64,000 nt of DNA from Pestalotiopsis fici W106-1 (lineage: Eukaryota > Ascomycota > Sordariomycetes > Amphisphaeriales > Sporocadaceae): contig NW_006917091.1 in NCBI RefSeq assembly GCF_000516985.1, positions 6,487,521-6,551,520 on the forward strand, read 5' to 3'. The position numbers and the translations under genes are program-made. Under the pieces are notes generated by a model. It was given only the letters and a program-made list of their open reading frames with translations, did no database searches and had not been told where the DNA came from. Shown here piece by piece: positions 49,683 to 60,229 of this stretch. Each line of letters begins with the position of its first letter. Within the stretch, counting starts at the first letter, position 1.

Positions 49683-51492
49683 ATGACGAACCCTAATCTT
49701 CAAGGTATCAATCTTTCGACATCGCAAGAGACTTAGGACACGATCTCGCTAAAATATTCTTAGGCGGTACAATTCATTGGAGCGATAATGCGGCTGTCAC
49801 TGCCGCTATTGCTGTCTATCGAGATCGGGCATTGAGCATTGTCAAGGACAAAAACCCAATGATCCCGCGTGAAACCATGCACCCGTGGTACAAAGATTTC
49901 AGTTCGGATGGTACGATCTGCATCATCGAGCTTGAGGGAGATCACAAGCCGATCCCTTTTGCGAACGCGACGGAACTGATTGATTACATGGAGGACACCC
50001 CAAAAGATGGATCGGAGAGAAGGACGAATCGAAGAGTAATTCTTCTCCAGGATATGTCAGCAGATGTCGTTGAGCATCTGGGAGTGATGCTCAACATTCC
50101 GCCTCATTTTTTTCTGGCCCATTGCGATGAAATCTCAGATCTGAGAGTCATTGACAGCACATATGCGGCACAGAATACCAACTACTGGAAGATACCAGTA
50201 CCAAGAAGATATGTAGTACCCGAAGGTCATGAAAATCCGGACGGACAGTACAACGTAACGGCTGGTTCTATTCCGCGTGAGACTTCCAAAATGTCCTTTA
50301 GTAGACAAATTGAGTTGAGGAATTACATCTCGTATTGGGGAAGAAATTATGGGCCTGATTCATGGACGGGTACGTGCAGCAAGATTACATATCTACCACG
50401 AATGATCGCTAATCAGACAACACAGCGGTCATCTTAATGGACTCTTTCGACACTTGGCTGCGCTCTCCGCCAGCTCCTTCACAGGGAGGGGATGAAGTGG
50501 AACCACTACTATTGGAACCACCACAACCAGACACACTACCAAGCAATCGGAGCATTCTATACGAAATAATGATTGCAGGTGACAATAAGTTTGAAACCAT
50601 TACTCAGCCAGTCCATCGGAACATCTTAGAGGCAGCCGTTACAGGTTACGAACAATTCCCCCCACCGCACAACGAGGATCCATTCACAGGAACTATGGTT
50701 ATTCGAAATCTGATCCGTTCAGCATGGGAAGAGAAAGTCATCTACGATGCTCAAGAGTTCCGCAAGGAATTAAAAGATGACCGCCAGAACTATCAGAAAA
50801 GGCATGATGATATCTTCGAAACGGGAAGGGCTGCCAGAGAATCATACTCTTCCATGATGACGCGCCGACAGCAGATTCAGGAAACTAGAAGGAAATTGGT
50901 ATCTATCATGTGGAAGTTCAGATGCATGTATGCAGACGAACCATCATATGCGAAAAGCCTATCCACCATGCCTGATCAGCCACATGTTGCCCGGCTTCAA
51001 AAATACTTGACTGAAGAGAGAAGGGCGTGGAAGATACTATACGAAATTCAACGCGACCTGGAGTCAAATGCGGCTGAACACATGGACATGTGGTCCCAAC
51101 GTGCGGCATTCGGGCAGACAGAGATTGAGAATGAGCAGACAAATATTGCGAATGAGCATACAAAAATTGCGAATGAGCAGACAAATATTGCGAATGAGCA
51201 AGCAGCAGCGGCAAACAAGTTGGCACGCACATCAGGCCACTTGACCATGTTTGCAACAATCATTGTCCCGTCTACTTTTGTCGCATCAATTTTCTCAATG
51301 AACGGAGATTTTGAAGCAGGCAAGAATAATTTCTACATCTACTGGGCCATCTCCGTACCAATAACCATTACGATCTTTTTGATTGTACTTCGTCACGGCA
51401 TACTAGATGCCTTGCGCAAAGCACGCAAGGTATTTGTTTTCAAACGGCACATGACTAAGGAGGAGACGCCTCAAGAGTTTGAGCTCATATAG
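49683..51492 (+). CDS. CorA-like membrane protein (Mg2+ transporter-like)
   Basis: Exons 49683-49704, 49764-50369 and 50426-51492 give 564 residues. The first 22-nt exon encodes MTNPNLQ and is the least certain part; an internal start at 49859 (MIPRETMHPW) is the alternative. The C-terminal end has the CorA layout: TM1 (HLTMFATIIVPSTFVASIF, about 481-499), then SMN at 500-502 in the place of the GMN selectivity motif, an acidic loop, TM2 (YWAISVPITITIFLIVL), and a basic tail. Before TM1 runs a long helix with a heptapeptide repeat (NEQTNIA, about 445-473). N-terminally it is a soluble domain I do not recognise. Fungi have many such CorA-like proteins of unknown role, so transport is not proven, and the SMN change makes it more doubtful. 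It converges on the Jen transporter (122 bp). Confidence 0.8.
51130..51213 (+). repeat. 21-nt in-frame tandem repeat
   Basis: Three full copies of AATGAGCAGACAAATATTGCG-type units start at 51130, 51151 and 51172, with a partial fourth at 51193 that decays into GCAGCAGCGGCA. They translate to NEQTNIA, NEHTKIA, NEQTNIA, NEQAAAA just before TM1 of the CorA-like protein. Confidence 0.9.
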
Positions 51493-51614
51493 TGCCCCAA
51501 ACAGGGAAACACAATGGCAAAGGCATTTAAACGGAACCCAAAGAGGACAAGAAATTGGGATTTCCACAGTTTTGAGAATATGAATTTGTTTGAGAAGTCG
51601 TGGTTGTTTGTGAC

Positions 51615-53264
51615 TTAGACACTTGAAGAGTTTCCCTTTGACCCTGTTTCCACTTTTTCTATAGTTTCTACGGTTGCCTTTGCCCTCAGTACTCCAATCT
51701 CTGCTAGACTCACCCCGTCTTTTCTCAGGTTCTCAAGATAGTTGGCCGAGGCACTTTGCTCAGCCCTCTCATCCTCGCTCATCTCGGGCCCCAGAAACGT
51801 GACTACAAGCATGAAGACCCACACGACTCCCAAGAATATGCCAATGACTTTTCCATAATCGTAGCGCGCAACACCATTCTCCGAAGGCAAGGGAAATCGC
51901 TCACCAATAGTGGTCTGGATAGTCACGGAAGCTGATGACGCCAGATTCCCGAGCTGGTACGTGAGACCAAGGACGGTACTTCGTAATTGCGGCGGTGCCA
52001 TCTCACTCAGGTAAATGGGAATCGGCCCAAAGACCCAGCCAATGGCAAATTGTTGGAAAAAGGCGCTTGCGATGAGTTTTCTCGAGCGCGGAAGGACGTA
52101 TGCTGGGACGACAGCGGCGCCGTAGATACATCCGGAGATCATGGTGAGCCTGCGGCCGGCAAAAGATGACAGCCACCCGAGACTGGCCGAGGCAATCATG
52201 GAACCGAATTGCCCCACCACACTGGTTATTGTCACGTCGGTTGCGCTCAGTCCGACTTCTGGAAAATTATGAGCAAAGAATTGAGTTAACGGCTCTTCAT
52301 TTGACTGTACTTACGACTCTTGAGGAACGTGGGATATAGGTCCTGGCTACCGTGACTAGAAGAGTTGTACCCAGTCATGAGAATGACCAAGTATGCAAAC
52401 AAGACCCAATTTGACTTGAGTCCCGACGCAAACTCCTTGAGCCATGCACGAGAAGCATGTTTGTCACTTCCCTCGTTCTTATGAGCTAGCGTAGCCTCCC
52501 TCTCAGCCTTCATGACTAAGAATGCATTGGTCTCGGGCAGATACCAACGAAACGCAATGATGAGGACGGGTGGTCCAGCACCGAACCAAAATAGCGATCT
52601 AAATCCATGGACCGTGGTTGGTACAAGCTATACAGTCAGCACAAGGTACTTGATGAATCATTTGTACAAAACCTACTGCACGATAGAACACAGCCGTTAG
52701 CAGATATCCCATGGAATACCCGGTCTGAAAGACGCCCGAGAGCAGACCACGCGCATCGTACGGCAGGTCCTCGAGAGCCGTAGCAGCAGCGGGACCGTAC
52801 AAGCCTCCCATGGCGATTCCATAGAGGGATCGAACCGCCAAGAACTGCGACAGATTCTGCGTGAACCCCGTCCCGAGCTCGAGGATGATAAACAGCCCCA
52901 GGTTGATAATCATGGGCCATTTCCTGCCATAGCGGTCCGACAAGGCGCCAAAGATGATGGCGCCGACGGAGCGGAGCATCAGAGTGACGGTGATGCCCCA
53001 CGATACGGCAGTGTCTGTCGTCTTGAACTCGGCGACGATCTCGGTCAGGCAAAAGGACACGGTGAAGAAGTCAAATGCGTCCCAGACCCATCCTAGCAGA
53101 CCCACGGTGAACATGAGCCATTGATGACGATCGAGATCGCGAAGAACTGCAATGGGATTGCGGATTTTTGTTTTTGGAGGTTTCAGACTGGTAAATCGCG
53201 TCAGGAAGTACTGTTTGATTTGTTTTCCCGAGTAGAACCAGCCGGCTTCCATATGGTTTCTCAT
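51615..53264 (-). CDS. Jen-family carboxylate transporter (MFS)
   Basis: Exons 53264-52677, 52627-52315 and 52258-51615 give 514 residues with 12 predicted TM helices. The Jen signature NxxSHxSQDxxxT is exact in NSSSHGSQDLYPT at about 284-296. Others match as well: GWVWDAFDFFTVSF in TM1, LMLRSVGAIIFGALSDRYGRKWP (MFS motif A), YGIAMGGLYGPAAATALED. Jen proteins import lactate, pyruvate or dicarboxylates with protons and are usually repressed by glucose. Jen1 versus Jen2 substrate class is not decidable here. The start at 53264 (MRNHMEAGWFYSGKQ) was chosen because the open frame further upstream has no ATG with sensible sequence; M at 53252 is possible. CreA-type hexamers occur at 53502 and 53641. 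Confidence 0.92.
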
Positions 53265-53592
53265 TTTGTGAGAATTTGGAATTTTTAATGACAAACAGAT
53301 TGGCTTATCGTCACAATACAGATAATTTGATAAGAATTTCATTAGACATTGTTTGACTTGCTTGGCCAAGAAATGTCTTGATATATGTACATCATGCTGT
53401 TGCTTTGATGGCCGGAAGTACATGCGTGTGGTGCTTCAATACCGCCTTGAGATCAACGGATAATGTATTCCAAGTAGTAGTATAAATGCAATAGGCCATG
53501 CGCGGGGAACCTTGCTATGCTTCATCATGTGGTCGTTTTGAAAAGTTCCCACAATTCTTCGAAGACTCTCGTCCTTGAGCGTTGCAGTAGTG

Positions 53593-53877
53593 ATGGAGAA
53601 CTGCCGGGCCAAAGAATTGATCACTTGCATCTACGCTGCACCCCGCCTGCGGGCCGCTGCATATAGTGCCACTAACATTATTCCCGAATTCACTCAAGAA
53701 ATTCAAGCTTTGGGCAAATGTTTTGCAAAATTGTTCATCACCAAGATACTTAACACTATCAAAACATCGATCACAACCATAGCAACAAGTTTTGGACTAG
53801 CTAGAAGGCATTTCATTACCCGGGCTTATGTTACCCGTGATCCAACAGATAAAGTTAACTTTAGTCCTCTCAGTTAA
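53593..53877 (+). CDS. Possible small ORF overlapping the Clr5 gene end (weak)
   Basis: ATG at 53593, 94 codons, stop at 53877, overlapping the last bases of the opposite-strand Clr5 gene and lying in the upstream region of the Jen gene. The composition is protein-like (mixed helix-forming residues, few low-complexity stretches) but no family is recognised and there is no signal peptide. It may be chance. Confidence 0.2.
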   Translation: MENCRAKELITCIYAAPRLRAAAYSATNIIPEFTQEIQALGKCFAKLFITKILNTIKTSITTIATSFGLARRHFITRAYVTRDPTDKVNFSPLS

Positions 53878-55361
53878 TCGCTCCTCTGCAGCGTTGGACA
53901 AAGTCTCTCATTGTCTTTTCAGAATCTAGACGGGCGGCAATGGCCCGGGGGACATCCCCAAACTGCAGACGCCATCTTTCCAACATGCGAAGGTCCATGA
54001 TTATGTGTGGCTCGGGTTCTGCCTCATCAAGCCACACAAGAATAGATCTTTCGAGGTAAGAACATGCCAGAGCGAGTCGTGGGTTGCCTCGAAAATCTTG
54101 ATCGGCGCAGTGGCTTCGTTCTTCCCTGGCAAGTGATGAATAGTACATCCACTCACTGAGCAATGCCGTCGGGGGGCTTTTCAATTGACTAGCATTGCTG
54201 AAACATAATTGACGTTGTTGCTCCGGAGTGGACGATGCTACCTCGAGGGCGCGCGCGTAGGCTTCGAGAGCTTTCCTGCCTGGGGCGTCGGTGACTACGC
54301 GTATGCCACTTTCAACAGATTTGCGAATAAGACGTCCTATCTCACTCTTCAGAGTCTTCTTATTCTCCCAATCCATGCACATATTCATGGTGCCAATAAA
54401 GTCGTAAGCTATCTGCATATCCCTCTCATCTGTGTCCAACTCGTGTAATCTCAACATGACTTCTGGTATGAGTCGAGAGTATATATCTGAACCTCTTTTC
54501 TGAAGGACTTCGAATATTTCCACCGTGAGCTTGGTGGTGAAAGCCTCTTGCGAGTGAAGGTTTTTGGCGCGAGCCGCGAGATAACGCCACAAGGAAAGGA
54601 CAAGATCCCCGCTAATGGGACACATGCTAGACGTGTACAGGGCCACGAGTATGAATTCTGGAAACGCTGAATCATGTAGTGAATCCAGTTGTGAAAAAGC
54701 CAAACGTGCGAGAGAGCCGGCAACAGCATATTGGCGTTCAGAAAAGAGCCAGGAAGCCCGGTGTAGATTCTTCAACAGCTGTACAAGCCCCCATATTTGT
54801 TTGACATGTGGGTTTTGGGGCCGGGGGAAGAGAGATGCAGCGGACGGGCTCAGCGATCGGTAGTACGCAAATACCAGCTCCTCTACACGTGCAGTATCTG
54901 GCGCATCAAGTGATCTAGCTATCGGCTGAGGGGTCCGGCACCGAATGTAGCGCGGAAGCTCTGTAGTAATATCATGCGAGGACCGGGAACGCGAAGAAAA
55001 GATTCGAGTCCGCTTTAGGTAGGTATCGATATCGGTTGGCCTGCCGTTGATTTCAAAAACCGTGGCTTTACCCTGGACTGCGCGCATGTGTCGCACTTTG
55101 AGCATTTGAGCAGCATCACCCCGACGGATGTTCTTATGGAAACCCCACTCTTTGAGCCTCTTCTTGTATTGCCGTTTCCTGCATTGCATTAGCGATTGTA
55201 AAGTCTTGATTCAAGAGGGAAACCTACGTCGACGCAAAGCCTTCGTGTGCCAATTGAGACATTAACTGATCCAGCGTGGCTCCGCACTCGACATAGAGGT
55301 GGAATATAGACCCCTTGCGGCTTTCCCAGGCCTTGTTCACAGACTCATGGTCATCCTTCAT
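53870..55361 (-). CDS. Clr5-domain protein
   Basis: Exons 55361-55228 and 55178-53870 (49-bp intron, phase 2) give 480 residues. The Clr5 domain is at the N-terminus (about 10-70): WESRKGSIFHLYVECGATLD, then LMSQLAHEGFAST, joined by the intron to KRQYKKRLKEWGFHKNI. The intron therefore splits the domain in two and its removal is needed for it. The remainder is an alpha-helical, TPR-like region of about 400 residues without a recognised domain. Clr5 was named for a fission-yeast silencing factor; filamentous fungi carry many Clr5-domain proteins of unknown function, often in variable regions. The ATG at 55361 (MKDDHESVNKAWES) is the first in frame. The 3' end overlaps a doubtful small ORF. Confidence 0.85.
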
Positions 55362-56051
55362 GTCAAGAAAGACTCGATAAACGTACTTTGGCGTCGAGGT
55401 AATATCTGATTGGAGGCGTGGGCTACTACGAGTGAGTAATCGAGGGGTTTCACAAGCTCTTGGCCGCAGAGAGACCAGCAAATCTTTTTTTCAATTCACT
55501 TTTGGGGGGGGGGGACCGTTGTCACAGGACCAAAAGCCACAGCCTAGGTCTAATGCGCTGGTTATCCATGAGGTGCCCACAGGCTACTCCAGATTGGCGG
55601 GTAATACGGACTGTCGGTGGCAAGGCTTCCTATCTGGACTAAGCAAGCATGATAGGTAAAGGAAAGCCAAAGCGAGTGCGAGGGCTGACGTGGGCATGCA
55701 GAGAATAGTCTGGAAGTCTGAGCTCGTTGACGCACCAATGAGACAAAAGTCCGCTACACTTGTACGTTTTTGTAACTTTTTACCCCTGCATCGACCAAAT
55801 TAACCTTAAAATAGCCGATTAGTCGCAATGCACTGTTCGTATATCCAGAGTAAGGCTGTGACAGTAAATACGTTTAAACTACTTTGCTGGCGTCTAATAA
55901 TGAGAGGGTGCCAAAGTGCGTGCATATTGTGGCACCGACATCTGACGGTGTACAAAGCTAGATTTGAAATAAGATCGACCCGTGGCGGATCTCTCGTACA
56001 TACGGATACCGCTATACATTTCCGAGCTTATTCGTACATCATTCGAGGTTG

Positions 56052-56471
56052 CTAATTAAACATAATATCTCCAAATGGGACAACATATTCATATATTGGC
56101 CCATAATTGATATAGTTGACCGATGGATCACTCAGGTACAGATCGCTTCTGTTGATATCTCTACCCGTACAATCACCAGTCTCCTCATCTTTGTCAATAT
56201 TGAAAACAACTTGAAGAAACTCATCATCCCGTTTCGTCTCCGGGCTAGATTCGTCGTTCTCTTGAGGCGTGTTCAATCACCTAGCTATCACCATGCTGTT
56301 TATTTGGCCTTTCTCGAGCGCTGCCACAATTTGAAGCTCGCAGTGGATGGGCATAAGTATCGGGTCTAGGTCGTCAACAACGCCGGCACAAAACCATGAC
56401 TCCAGACACTTATAGATACTTATAATGCCTGCATCAAGAGCTGACATGTCTGGTAGCTCAGATAGATTCAT
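56052..56471 (-). pseudogene. Possible degraded or unrecognised small gene
   Basis: ATG at 56471 opens MNLSELPDMSALDAGIISIY and reads 64 codons to a TGA just after INSMVIAR. The next frame on the same strand continues as SSPETKRDDEFLQVVFNI to a stop at 56052. A GT..AG interval of 36 bases (gtgatt..ctag) would join them in phase, which is very short for a fungal intron. It could be a frame-broken remnant of a larger gene. No family is recognised. Confidence 0.2.
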
Positions 56472-57183
56472 CCTGCATCATTCGTGTAAAGTCTCAAAGT
56501 ACGCCACTAAATGCTGATTTCAAAGTCCACGGAATTATTTAACTTGGTACACTATATGTGGTTACGTAAAAAAGTCTTGTGCATGTCCTGAGTTAAATTC
56601 CTGTCACCACAACTATATGCGTGTGCCTATATCGTTCTATTGGCCATCAGGCTGTAAATCGCGGTATCTGCTTGGCAAATCTTCATTATTGATGAATAGC
56701 TAATGAAGTAAAATCAATGCCCTGAGTCTTAGCTAGAGGGCCATAGCACCAATTCCCGCCTATTGTTGACAGGCTCAAATGCCAGGCGCGCTTAATCAAC
56801 AGTCTTCCATGATTGACCGGTGAATAGTTGCCTTGAACTTGGGATGATTTGAACAAGAATCCAGTGCCCCGAAGTTGGTATCTTGACCTTCGCCCTAGCT
56901 TATATAACATCGACTAGTCATTGCATCCCCTTTTCACGAACCACGACAATTATTTCCTCGGCAGTTGATTTCTTTCATGATGGCCAAGACTTCTGACGTG
57001 AGATTCCAATACCGCTTGCACTTCATCAGACTGAGCTGATCCACCGTAACATATGTTAGACAAGCAAGGAATCGGGATGGCAGCAACGCTGCCGTTCAAA
57101 TCCAACTAGCAAGCCTAGGTAAAAGACACAGTAGGGGTGGAAACAATTCCTGTAATGAGTGCGACCATCAATTGAAATCAAAG

Positions 57184-57190
57184 TATAAAG
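57184..57190 (+). promoter_or_regulatory. TATA box of the secreted-protein gene
   Basis: TATAAAG lies 107 bases before the ATG at 57291. A pyrimidine/CA-rich leader (57245-57290) follows, the usual layout of strongly expressed fungal secretion genes. Confidence 0.5.
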
Positions 57191-57290
57191 AGAGCGGACC
57201 ACCCACCCGACTGACAATGTAAACAACCTCAATAGCCTCATCATTCAGCATCTTCCCACTCAATTCACCATATCAACTCACTTGCCCACA

Positions 57291-57868
57291 ATGAAGTTCC
57301 TCGCTACTCTCCTCAGCTTGGCCGCCACGGCCTCAGCCATTGACCTCTATCTTCATACCAACAACAACTGTGGAGACGACTCCCTTCGCTGCAACGGCTT
57401 GAACCCGGACACGTGCTGCGGATTTGTGACCAGCAGCAGTCCCTACCAGTCCATTGCTGTCCGCGGCATTCCTTCGGGCTGGAACCTTCAAGGCAGGGGC
57501 TATGACGGCAACAACTGCAACCGCCTACAGACAGTGTCGGGCAACAATGGCAATGATTGGATTTGTAATCGCTCCAATGGATTCCGCTACACGGGCGCTG
57601 GCTACAACTTTGTTGGCCGAAAGCGAGCTGAGGGGGCTGGTGGTGCAGCATCCAACTGTCAGCGACCGAATGCCTTGGTCTTGGCCAACGGTACTGAATA
57701 CGACCTGACCACCCTCGAGGACCCTGAGTTCGAAGAACTGTCAGTATAACCAAAATCTTGGCCTTGTTTGCGAATGCTAATACCTTTTCAAACAGCATTG
57801 CTACTGGCTTCGACATTGAAAAGTCCGCGGAGACTTCACAGAAGTTGCAGCCGCTGAGGATCAAGTGA
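57291..57868 (+). CDS. Small cysteine-rich secreted protein (effector-like)
   Basis: Exons 57291-57739 and 57796-57868 (56-bp intron, phase 2) give 173 residues. A signal peptide is clear: MKFLATLLSLAATASA, cleavage after residue 16. The mature protein starts IDLYLHTNNNCGDD and has seven cysteines (NC, RC, TCC, NNC, IC, SNC), many Asn and Gly, and an RKR stretch at about 120 that could be a Kex2-type processing site. An Asp/Glu-rich C-terminal part follows. No family is recognised. Size, secretion and cysteine content fit an effector or a surface or antimicrobial protein. The odd cysteine count is unusual if all pair within one chain. The neighbours are accessory genes. Confidence 0.82.
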
Positions 57869-58377
57869 TGGAGGCTTGGTCATCAATACTACCAATGATG
57901 TTTCTTGATGTTCCTTTATAGCTCTTCAACAGAGCAGCACCACGTAAGGACCGGAGCGTAGTAGATCAATACATAGCCTTAAGCTTCAGACAAGTTTGCT
58001 GGTCACCGTACTTATTTGAATTTCTGTTCTCAATACACGCTCTTTATTCTGACCAGAAATTGATTATTATTTTTTACTAGAAAGAAATGGATTTTGCTGG
58101 GTGTAATTTGAGACAAGGATATTTGTTTGTTTGTATATTTTCCAACGTGGGGAACATCCCCCTTAGAGCAGACCACGCCTCCCAGAGCTGTGAGTCTCGC
58201 AGGATTGACGAGCTCATGGCATATATCCACATTCAGTGCATATAAGACTGTTCAGACTGGCACAGTTTTGCCTATTCCAAGTCATCACGGCGGCGCAACA
58301 CACGATGCCACCCTTATATATCATGCCTTTTGTGATCATAAATGAGCTGTATCCGATGCCCAAGCAGGCATTGTATG
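57869..58377. other. Convergent intergenic region
   Basis: 509 bases lie between the secreted-protein stop and the aldolase stop. AT-rich; nothing beyond presumptive 3' UTRs was seen. Confidence 0.6.
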
Positions 58378-59474
58378 TCATTCCCGATGTTTCCCCCCAC
58401 ACATGTATTCTTCATATTGTAGATCCGGTTGGCCTTCCCAGTACAGTGTCTCCGGATCACTAGAGTTTTCAAATGTATATCTTGCACTTTCGTCCGAAAT
58501 TAGGACTTTTGGCAGTCCATTTGCTGCTGCGGCCTCTGCCAGCAACTGACACTGACAAGCACGCTCCATCAATGTCATCAAGAAACAAGCTTCATCGACG
58601 GTCGTGCCGACAGTCAAAAGACCGTGGTTCTGTAGGATCAGGCCCTTGCCCTTTGCGCCTACTCAATTAGGTCTCGGATCAGTTGATATTCTCATCAGAT
58701 CCAAATGATTGATAATCCGAGACGTACCTAGCGCTGCGCCGATGCGATCCCCTTCTTCCTGTGTGAGCACGACACCGCCAAAGTCCTGCCATTCTATCAG
58801 CATCTCATTGCATACAAAGATAAAACGCGGGAACATCTCGCACGTGAAAAACAGCCTGGGCCTCGCCGTAGAGGTAGGCACAATCCTGTGTCAGCATTTC
58901 TAGAGGCCGGCCAAAAGCGCTCCATGTCATACCATGGACACTGTGGGTATGACAAGCAGCCACAACATCTGGCCGGGCCTTGTGAACAGCGCTGTGGATA
59001 AGGAAACCTGCAGCATTTGCCGGACGACTCGTATTCCCTGTTGAAGTGTGTTCAGTGATGCAGAATAAACGCCGAAGAGCAGGCATGGGCGATTTACCGC
59101 CAACTGGAATGCCCTCATAGTCAATAAGGATCATGTCGCTTGCCTTCAATAGGCCAAAATGCACTGCCAAGGGGTTCTAAGAAGGTGTAAGCAAGTCTTA
59201 TGAGTACTTTCGAAACGGTTTTCATTGTTCTTACTGTCCAGAAAGTGTGAGGATTCTCGGGATCCCGCACGGAAATATGCCCGGCCATGCCATCGGTGTA
59301 CCCTAGGCGTGCAAAAACACGAAAGGCGAGCGCCATTTTCTCTAGCATCCATTGCCTTTGTGAAGCAAAGGTAGGATGCTGAGGAATTCCAGGAAGGCAG
59401 GGACCTTGAGAGATGAGTTGCAAAGGTGTTCTTTTCTCTTTCAAGGTCTCATCAGATCGTGCAGAGGAGGCCAT
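58378..59474 (-). CDS. Class II aldolase/adducin-family protein
   Basis: Exons 59474-59235, 59176-59098, 59037-58844, 58803-58728 and 58658-58378 give 289 residues. The family core is intact: MALAFRVFARLGYTDGMAGH, then ISVRDPENPHTFWTNPLAVH. The metal ligands are HTHSVHG and ILQNHGLLTVGTTVDEA, as expected for a zinc aldolase fold. All exon phases agree. The third intron (58804-58843, gtgcga..gag) is only 40 bases, near the lower limit. The join AVFH/MLIEWQDFGGVVL is plausible but not proven. Related fungal proteins split or retro-aldolise sugar phosphates or hydroxyacids, and many have no known substrate. It is transcribed divergently from the hydroxylase gene across 755 bp, which suggests co-regulation. 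Confidence 0.85.
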
Positions 59475-60229
59475 GTTTGTTCTTGTCGATACTGACAGCC
59501 AGTCGAGAATGGTAGACAGAAAAAGACAAACGTTGTGCACGTAGAGAAGAGGCTTGAAATGTAAAAATGAATGATGTGGAGGATGTGCAGGCGACTCTGT
59601 ATTAATATGCCCTATCGGCTAGCTAATCGCCACGCAAGGCAGGCATTTGACGTTGGGCCTTTGAATAGTTAATTGTACACGATATCAATACCCCCTGACG
59701 TTCACATTCTCCTTGGTCTCCCAAACAATGCATGTGAAACATGAAAATTCTGGGAAAAGAGGCATACATGTGCTGAATCGTATAACCGCATCTACTACCA
59801 ATTGACCGATGAAGAAATCGAATACGATACCTTACCAGGCAAGGTGCATTTGTACTATTGTCACAACCAATCATATTGTTGCTGACATCCCCAACTATTT
59901 CGACCTAATGCACGTCGTATTTTCTGGCCGAATACAGCTAAGACTCTCTCAACCCGTCACCTTGATTCTGGGTCTCTATTCCCAAAACGGCAAGACTTGG
60001 CGTCAGTCTGCAGCGAACAGAGAGTGTACTGTCCTCATCATTCTAGTCTCTACACAACAATATGGAGTGAAAGGAGACCATTCATCATTTACACTACAGT
60101 AACATGTTCCACGCAGCAGGACAAGAGACATGCTGTGTACAAATAGAACCAAATGATCATCTTATGTCTTCCACCTTGTTCACTATTGATCAAGTTATTC
60201 CATTGTCATGACCAAATCAAGATCGTGCA
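59475..60229. promoter_or_regulatory. Shared divergent promoter, aldolase / hydroxylase
   Basis: 755 bases lie between opposed start codons, with no gene seen. Binding sites for the neighbouring Zn2Cys6 factor would be expected here as CGG/CCG half-sites, but I did not identify a convincing paired site. Confidence 0.5.

Larger units (their letters stand above)
55362..57290. other. Intergenic region with possible gene remnants
   Basis: 1.9 kb. On the minus strand 56471-56052 holds two adjoining frames (64 and 74 codons) with protein-like composition (separate entry). On the plus strand a TATATAA at 56901 is followed by an ATG at 56977 with only 20 codons. The sequence is AT-rich. Near the right end, TATAAAG at 57184 is a good TATA box for the secreted-protein gene. 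Confidence 0.4.

Noticed and set aside
56901..57040. TATATAA followed by an ATG at 56977 (20 codons)
   Set aside because: The frame stops after 20 codons, and no splice extension gave a recognisable product.
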